Part shown: positions 7,428 through 11,179 of the stretch, piece by piece
Position numbering within the stretch: the first letter of the stretch is position 1
Layout of the letters: the number at the start of each line of letters is the position of its first letter
Assembly: GCA_023417665.1 (NCBI GenBank)
Contig: JAEZFA010000295.1
Location: 1 to 11,179 of the forward strand
DNA length: 11,179 nucleotides
Direction of reading: 5' to 3'
DNA from: Pseudomonadota bacterium
Lineage (GTDB): Bacteria; Pseudomonadota; Alphaproteobacteria; Rhizobiales; Xanthobacteraceae
Position numbers and translations under genes: made by a program
Notes under the pieces: model-generated
Seen by the model: only the letters and a program-made list of their open reading frames with translations
Told to the model about the DNA's origin: nothing
Databases searched by the model: none

Positions 7428-7455
7428 TTGACAAATTATCATTCGTAGTGAAAAT
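7428..7455 (+). promoter_or_regulatory. Predicted sigma70-type promoter of hyuAB
   Basis: A consensus TTGACA (7428-7433) is followed after 16 bp by GAAAAT (7450-7455), a 4/6 match to the -10 consensus; AAAATT with a 17-bp spacer is a weaker alternative. Transcription would start near 7462, giving a leader of about 30 nt before the hyuA ATG. The -10 lies inside the left arm of the 30-bp palindrome, so a protein bound there would block the promoter. Confidence 0.55.
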
Positions 7456-7463
7456 TCTGTACA
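7435..7463 (-). promoter_or_regulatory. Predicted promoter of the XRE-cupin regulator
   Basis: Read on the minus strand, TGTACA (7463-7458, 4/6 match to -35) is followed after 17 bp by GATAAT (7440-7435, 5/6 match to -10). Transcription would start near 7428, leaving a leader of about 37 nt to ATG 7391. The -35 is the exact centre of the palindrome, and the promoter overlaps the oppositely directed hyuA promoter, so one bound repressor could control both. Confidence 0.5.
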
Positions 7464-7475
7464 AAATTTTCACTA
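7446..7475. promoter_or_regulatory. 30-bp near-perfect palindromic operator
   Basis: Left half TAGTGAAAATTCTGT (7446-7460) and right half ACAAAATTTTCACTA (7461-7475) are reverse complements at 14 of 15 positions; the single mismatch is C7457 against A7464. The outer 11 bp of each arm pair perfectly. It is the most AT-rich dyad in a GC-rich window. It covers the -10 of the predicted hyuA promoter and the -35 of the regulator promoter. The likely ligand is the adjacent XRE-cupin protein, acting as a dimer or tetramer. The binding partner is inferred from position. Confidence 0.75.
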
Positions 7476-7479
7476 GGGA
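7475..7479 (+). promoter_or_regulatory. Candidate ribosome binding site of hyuA
   Basis: AGGGA lies 12 nt before the ATG at 7492, a longer gap than usual. No better motif is closer. It touches the right end of the palindrome, so the operator and the translation start region nearly overlap. Confidence 0.4.
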
Positions 7480-7491
7480 TCGACGCTCAAA

Positions 7492-9537
7492 ATGACCGGA
7501 CGGCTGGAAATTGGCGTCGATATCGGCGGCACCTTTACCGACGTTGTGACCAGGGAGCCCGGCAAAGGCATCAGGTTTTTCAAGCTTCCAACGACGCGGA
7601 GCGACCCGAGTGAAGCGGTGGTCGCCGCGCTGAAGCACACGAAATCCACTTGGGGACTGCAGCCTGACCAGCTCGCCAGGTTCGCGCATGGCACGACCAT
7701 CGCGACGAATGCGGTGCTCGAACGCAAGGGCGCCGCGATCGGAATCATAACCACAAAAGGCTTTCGCGACATTCTGGAAATCGGCCGGCAATCGCGCAGG
7801 CAAATGTATGACGTCGTGCTGCAACCGCAGCCGCCGGTTTTTCTTGCGCCGCGCCGTTTCCGGCAGGAGGTCAGCGAGCGCGTATCCGCCGCCGGCGACG
7901 TCCTGACGAGCCTTGACGAGGACGAATTGCGGATCGCGGTCGACAAGCTGGTGCGCGACGGCGTCCAGTCAATTGCGGTTGTTTTCCTGTTCGCCTTCGC
8001 AAATCCCGCTCACGAACACAGGGCCCGGCAGCTGGTTTCGGAATGGTATCCCGAAATCGCAATCTCGATTTCCTCCGAGGTCGATCCGCATTTTCGTGAG
8101 TATGAACGCACCGTCGCGACCGCCTTCGACGCCTATGTGAAACCGACAGTCGCGAAATATCTCGAGCGGCTCGAACATTCGCTGCAATCGGAGGGCGTCC
8201 CCGCTCCGCTACAGGTGATGCAATCCCGCGGCGGCCTGACGGTTTCGGAAGTCGCGCGGATGCGGCCGATCCGCCTGTTCCTCTCCGGCCCGGCCGGTGG
8301 TGTGGTCGGCGGCAAGATCGCAGGAACGTCGGCCAGCACCGATAACATCATCACCATCGACATCGGCGGCACATCCGCCGACATCGCATTGATCAGCAAA
8401 AGAAAGCCGCTCATCCGGCCGGAAGGCGTCATCGGCGACTACGCCGTGCGCGTCGCCATGGTTGACGTCAATACGATCGGTTCGGGTGGCGGCAGTATCG
8501 CCCGCATGGAAGGCGGCAGCTTGCGTGTCGGCCCTCATTCCGCCGGCTCCGAGCCCGGCCCCGCCTGCTACGGCCGCGGAGGCACACAGGCGACCGTATG
8601 CGATGCATCCGTCGTGCTCGGCTATCTCGACCCGGACTACTTCGCCGGCGGCAGCTTCAAACTCAATCCCGCGCTTGCCCGTGAAGTCGTGCAGAAGGCG
8701 GTCGCGGAGCCGCTCGGCATTTCGCTTGAGAAAGCCGCGCTGGGTATTCATCGGGTGCTCAACGCACAGATGGCCGAAGGCATCCGCGCAGTCTCCGTCC
8801 GGCAGGGCGTCGATCAGCGCGAATTTTCGCTCATGCCGCTTGGCGGCGCCGGTGGCCTGCACGCGACCGCGCTGGCCTCCGAACTCAGAATGACGCGGGT
8901 CGTCGTGCCCCGTATTCCCGGCGTGCTTGCCGCCGCCGGCCTCCTCGCCGCTCCTACCGAGCACGAGGTTTCTGCCGCATTCTCGCAACCGCTCGCGCAA
9001 CTTTCGCTATCCGATCTCAAGCAGGCACTTGACCGTCTGGACGAAAGCGCTTCGCGGTTGATGGAGGCGGAGCGCGTGCAACCCGATCAGGTCACGATCG
9101 CCTACTACGCCGACATCTGCTTCATCGGCCAGTCTTACTCTCTGGAGATCAATTTCGATCCCACGGGGGCGGACCTCGCCACTCGCCTCTATGAAGATTT
9201 CCTGCTCGCGCATGACCGCGTCTATGGTCATGCGGTTCGCGTCCCGGCAAAGATCGTGGCGCTACGGGCAATCCATCAGGCGGCGGGCAGCGATACCATC
9301 GACGAGATGCGGGTGCCTCCGGCGAGCGCGCCGATCGAGCTCGGCAGCCGGAAAATATGGGTCAGCGGTCAGGATCAGCCGGTCGATGCCCGCGTGCTCA
9401 ACCGCGAAGCCATGCCCGCCGGATTCAAATTTTCCGGCCCGGCAATCGTCCAGCAATCCGATACCACGACGCTGGTCGAGCCCGGCTGGGACGGCATTGT
9501 CGACGACGCCGCCAACATCATCTTGACCCGGGAATAA
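7492..9537 (+). CDS. hyuA: Hydantoinase/oxoprolinase family subunit A, ATP-dependent
   Basis: A 681-residue protein of the HyuA family, the ATP-binding subunit of enzymes that hydrolyse cyclic amides (N-methylhydantoin, 5-oxoproline) or carboxylate ketones (acetone and acetophenone carboxylases). The actin/hexokinase-like ATP site is clear: GVDIGGTFTDVV at 8-19, HGTTIATNAVLERKG at 66-80, QSRGGLTV at 244-251, SGPAGGVVG at 265-273 and IDIGGTSADI at 289-298. Next come VDVNTIGSGGGSIA at 324-337 and HSAGSEPGPACYGRGG at 349-364, both hallmarks of the family. The C-terminal ~180 residues match the usual accessory domain. Length is normal for the two-subunit form. It starts 100 bp from the divergent regulator and is followed after 3 bp by hyuB. 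Hydrolase and carboxylase members share these motifs, so the reaction cannot be fixed from sequence; lactam hydrolysis is favoured because no third carboxylase subunit is seen, though the downstream DNA is cut off. Confidence 0.88.
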   Translation: MTGRLEIGVDIGGTFTDVVTREPGKGIRFFKLPTTRSDPSEAVVAALKHTKSTWGLQPDQLARFAHGTTIATNAVLERKGAAIGIITTKGFRDILEIGRQSRRQMYDVVLQPQPPVFLAPRRFRQEVSERVSAAGDVLTSLDEDELRIAVDKLVRDGVQSIAVVFLFAFANPAHEHRARQLVSEWYPEIAISISSEVDPHFREYERTVATAFDAYVKPTVAKYLERLEHSLQSEGVPAPLQVMQSRGGLTVSEVARMRPIRLFLSGPAGGVVGGKIAGTSASTDNIITIDIGGTSADIALISKRKPLIRPEGVIGDYAVRVAMVDVNTIGSGGGSIARMEGGSLRVGPHSAGSEPGPACYGRGGTQATVCDASVVLGYLDPDYFAGGSFKLNPALAREVVQKAVAEPLGISLEKAALGIHRVLNAQMAEGIRAVSVRQGVDQREFSLMPLGGAGGLHATALASELRMTRVVVPRIPGVLAAAGLLAAPTEHEVSAAFSQPLAQLSLSDLKQALDRLDESASRLMEAERVQPDQVTIAYYADICFIGQSYSLEINFDPTGADLATRLYEDFLLAHDRVYGHAVRVPAKIVALRAIHQAAGSDTIDEMRVPPASAPIELGSRKIWVSGQDQPVDARVLNREAMPAGFKFSGPAIVQQSDTTTLVEPGWDGIVDDAANIILTRE

Positions 9538-9540
9538 ACG

Positions 9541-11179
9541 ATGCAGCCACGCGAACAGGGACTGGATCCCATCACCGTCGAGGTGGTCCGGAACAAGCTT
9601 GAAGGAATTGCCAGCGAGATGCAGCAAACGCTGCTGCGCTCCTCGTTCTCCCCGATCGTCAAAGAAGGACTGGACGCTTCCGCGAGCCTTTTCACCGTCG
9701 AAGGCGAAACTCTCGCGCAGGCATGCGCAATTCCGGTCCATCTCGGCACGCTGATCCCGGTCGTCGAAAAGATTTTGGAACTCTACCCGGTCGCGAAGAT
9801 GAAGGCCGGCGACGCTTTCATCATGAACGAACCTTATCTCGGCGGCACACATCTCCCGGACATCGCCATCGTCACGCCGATCGTTGCAAAGGATGGCCGC
9901 GTTATCGCGCTCTCGGCGGCGATGACCCATCACCAGGACATGGGCGGCATGTCTCCCGGCTCGGTTCCGACCAATGCCGTGGAGATTTTTCAGGAAGGCC
10001 TGCGAATTCCTCCCCTGCGCTTCCGTGAGAACGGCGAATACAATGAAACCCTGGTCGCACTCATCCGGCAGAACGTGCGCATTCCGGATACGGTAATGGG
10101 CGATCTGAACGCGCAACTTGCAGCCTGCAATGTCGGCGCGCGCCGCATCAGCGAACTGGTCGACGCGCTTGGCCACAATATGGTCGGTGCGATCTTTGAA
10201 GGCCTGCTCGACAATTCCGAGCAACTGACGCGGAGCGCACTGCGCTCGATTCCGGAAGGGACTTACTCCTACGTCGACTACAACGACAATGACGGCATCG
10301 AGCTAGACAAGCGGATCAAGTTTCAGGTCGCCGTAACGATCCGGGACGGCAACTTCCACGTCGATTTTACCGGCTCCTCGCCGCAGGTGCGCGGACCGTT
10401 CAACGCCGTCCCGTCGGGCGCGCTTGCCGCCGCCTGTTTTGCAATCCGCGCAGTCACCGATCCGAACATTCCGACCAATGCCGGCTGCTTCCGCCCGGTT
10501 TCGCTTGAACTTCCTCGCGGTTCGATCGTGAACCCCGTCGAGCCGGCAGCCGTGAATGCGCGGACGGCGACGATCAAGCGGATGGCGGGCTGCATCCTCG
10601 GCGCATTGCGCCCCGCCGTGCCGGAGCGTGTTCCGGCGGACTCGTCCGGCGAGATGCTCGCCGTGATGTTCGGCGGCCAGCGCCAGAGCGGCGAGCCATT
10701 CGTCATCGGAGAACTGATCGCGGGTGGCAGCGGCGCCGGACTTCATTCCGACGGCGTCGACGTGATCGAGACCGACGTCTCGAACTGCATGAATCTTCCG
10801 GCCGAAGCCATGGAGATGGAAGCGCCGGTCCGGGTACATCAGGTCGCTTTGCGGTCCGGCTCGGGCGGTGCCGGCAAACAGCGCGGCGGGCTCGGGATCG
10901 TGAAGGAATACGAAGTGCTCGAGGGCGAAGTCCGCTTCACGCATCGCGGCGAGCGCCATATGTGCGCGGCCAGCGGCAGCAACGGCGGCGAGCCCGGAGA
11001 GATGGCCGTCTCAAGAATATTCAGGACCGACGGACAGACCGAAGAGATTCCCTCCAAGATGATGGCCGTCCTCCAGAAAGGCGACCGGGTAATCATCACC
11101 ACCGCCGGCGGCGGCGGCAACGGGCCGGCGACACTCCGGGAACAGGATCTCGTGGACGCGGACGTGAAAGACGAAAAAA
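9541..11179 (+). CDS. hyuB: Hydantoinase B family subunit (hyuB), 3' end beyond the window
   Basis: Open from ATG 9541 to the last base, 546 codons with no stop, so the gene is cut by the window edge. The family is usually only slightly longer (roughly 520-600 residues), so most of the protein is present. It is the catalytic/metal partner of HyuA. Landmarks are PITVEVVRNKLEGIASEM at 10-27, DASASLFTVEGETLAQ at 45-60, NEPYLGGTHLPDI at 96-108 and HHQDMGG at 130-136. Further on come FTGSSPQVRGPFN, a GGSGAGLHSDG segment, SGGAGKQRGGLG, and near the end TTAGGGGNGPA, the normal C-terminal glycine motif. The first acidic residue of the usual NDP motif is Glu (NEP) here. GGGA 7 nt upstream may serve as ribosome binding site, and the 3-bp gap after hyuA indicates co-transcription and probable translational coupling. 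The substrate is not identifiable. Confidence 0.87.
   Translation, partial: MQPREQGLDPITVEVVRNKLEGIASEMQQTLLRSSFSPIVKEGLDASASLFTVEGETLAQACAIPVHLGTLIPVVEKILELYPVAKMKAGDAFIMNEPYLGGTHLPDIAIVTPIVAKDGRVIALSAAMTHHQDMGGMSPGSVPTNAVEIFQEGLRIPPLRFRENGEYNETLVALIRQNVRIPDTVMGDLNAQLAACNVGARRISELVDALGHNMVGAIFEGLLDNSEQLTRSALRSIPEGTYSYVDYNDNDGIELDKRIKFQVAVTIRDGNFHVDFTGSSPQVRGPFNAVPSGALAAACFAIRAVTDPNIPTNAGCFRPVSLELPRGSIVNPVEPAAVNARTATIKRMAGCILGALRPAVPERVPADSSGEMLAVMFGGQRQSGEPFVIGELIAGGSGAGLHSDGVDVIETDVSNCMNLPAEAMEMEAPVRVHQVALRSGSGGAGKQRGGLGIVKEYEVLEGEVRFTHRGERHMCAASGSNGGEPGEMAVSRIFRTDGQTEEIPSKMMAVLQKGDRVIITTAGGGGNGPATLREQDLVDADVKDEK

Noticed and set aside
7446..7475. Palindrome as a factor-independent terminator
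   Set aside because: It is AT-rich, lies between divergent genes with no transcript arriving from either side, and has no U tract after it.
9262..10224. 320-codon minus-strand frame spanning the hyuA/hyuB junction
   Set aside because: Both real genes are clear on the + strand with conserved motifs through this stretch; the reverse translation shows no domain.
9541..11179. Possible CRISPR, phage or transposon signal near the right edge
   Set aside because: The GGC/CGG repeats there encode the glycine-rich TTAGGGGNG motif of HyuB; no direct repeats with spacers, inverted terminal repeats or transposase were found.

Overview
The window reads as a catabolic segment of a GC-rich proteobacterial chromosome. 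It is most likely from an alphaproteobacterium of the Bradyrhizobium/Rhodopseudomonas type. That placement rests on strong G/C preference at third codon positions, tightly packed genes with 4-bp start/stop overlaps, and recognisable rhizobial-style gene families. It is an inference from composition and gene style, not from a phylogenetic marker. No rRNA, tRNA, CRISPR array, insertion sequence or phage gene was seen.

Layout. Positions 12-6715 (+) look like one operon of five genes: an FlK-type hot-dog acyl-CoA thioesterase; the alpha subunit of an indolepyruvate:ferredoxin oxidoreductase (iorA-like); a long beta subunit (iorB-like, 495 aa with a large C-terminal extension); an AMP-forming acyl-CoA synthetase; and an unusual regulator made of two HxlR winged-helix domains in one chain. 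Gaps are 9, -4, 28 and -4 bp, so several genes are probably translationally coupled. A convergent gene (6738-7391, -) encodes an XRE-family HTH regulator with a C-terminal cupin domain. A GC-rich nested hairpin lies between the two converging genes.

Across a 100-bp intergenic region, divergent from the XRE-cupin gene, lies hyuA-hyuB: the two subunits of an ATP-dependent hydantoinase/oxoprolinase-family enzyme. hyuB runs off the right edge with probably only a few dozen codons missing. The intergenic region carries a 30-bp palindrome with one mismatched pair (7446-7475). It covers the -10 region of a predicted hyuA promoter and the -35 of a predicted promoter for the regulator. This is the classic arrangement of an autoregulated repressor that also controls the divergent catabolic operon.

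How the genes could work together (inference). The ferredoxin oxidoreductase would turn an aryl-pyruvate such as indolepyruvate into the aryl-acetyl-CoA. The ligase could make the same type of CoA ester from the free acid, and the thioesterase could release trapped CoA. HyuAB would open a cyclic amide or lactam with ATP. An indole-derived oxindole is one attractive candidate, because hydantoinase-like enzymes take part in bacterial indole-3-acetate breakdown. Other substrates (hydantoins, 5-oxoproline-like lactams, or carboxylation of a ketone) are not excluded. All stretches without a gene are shorter than 300 bases.
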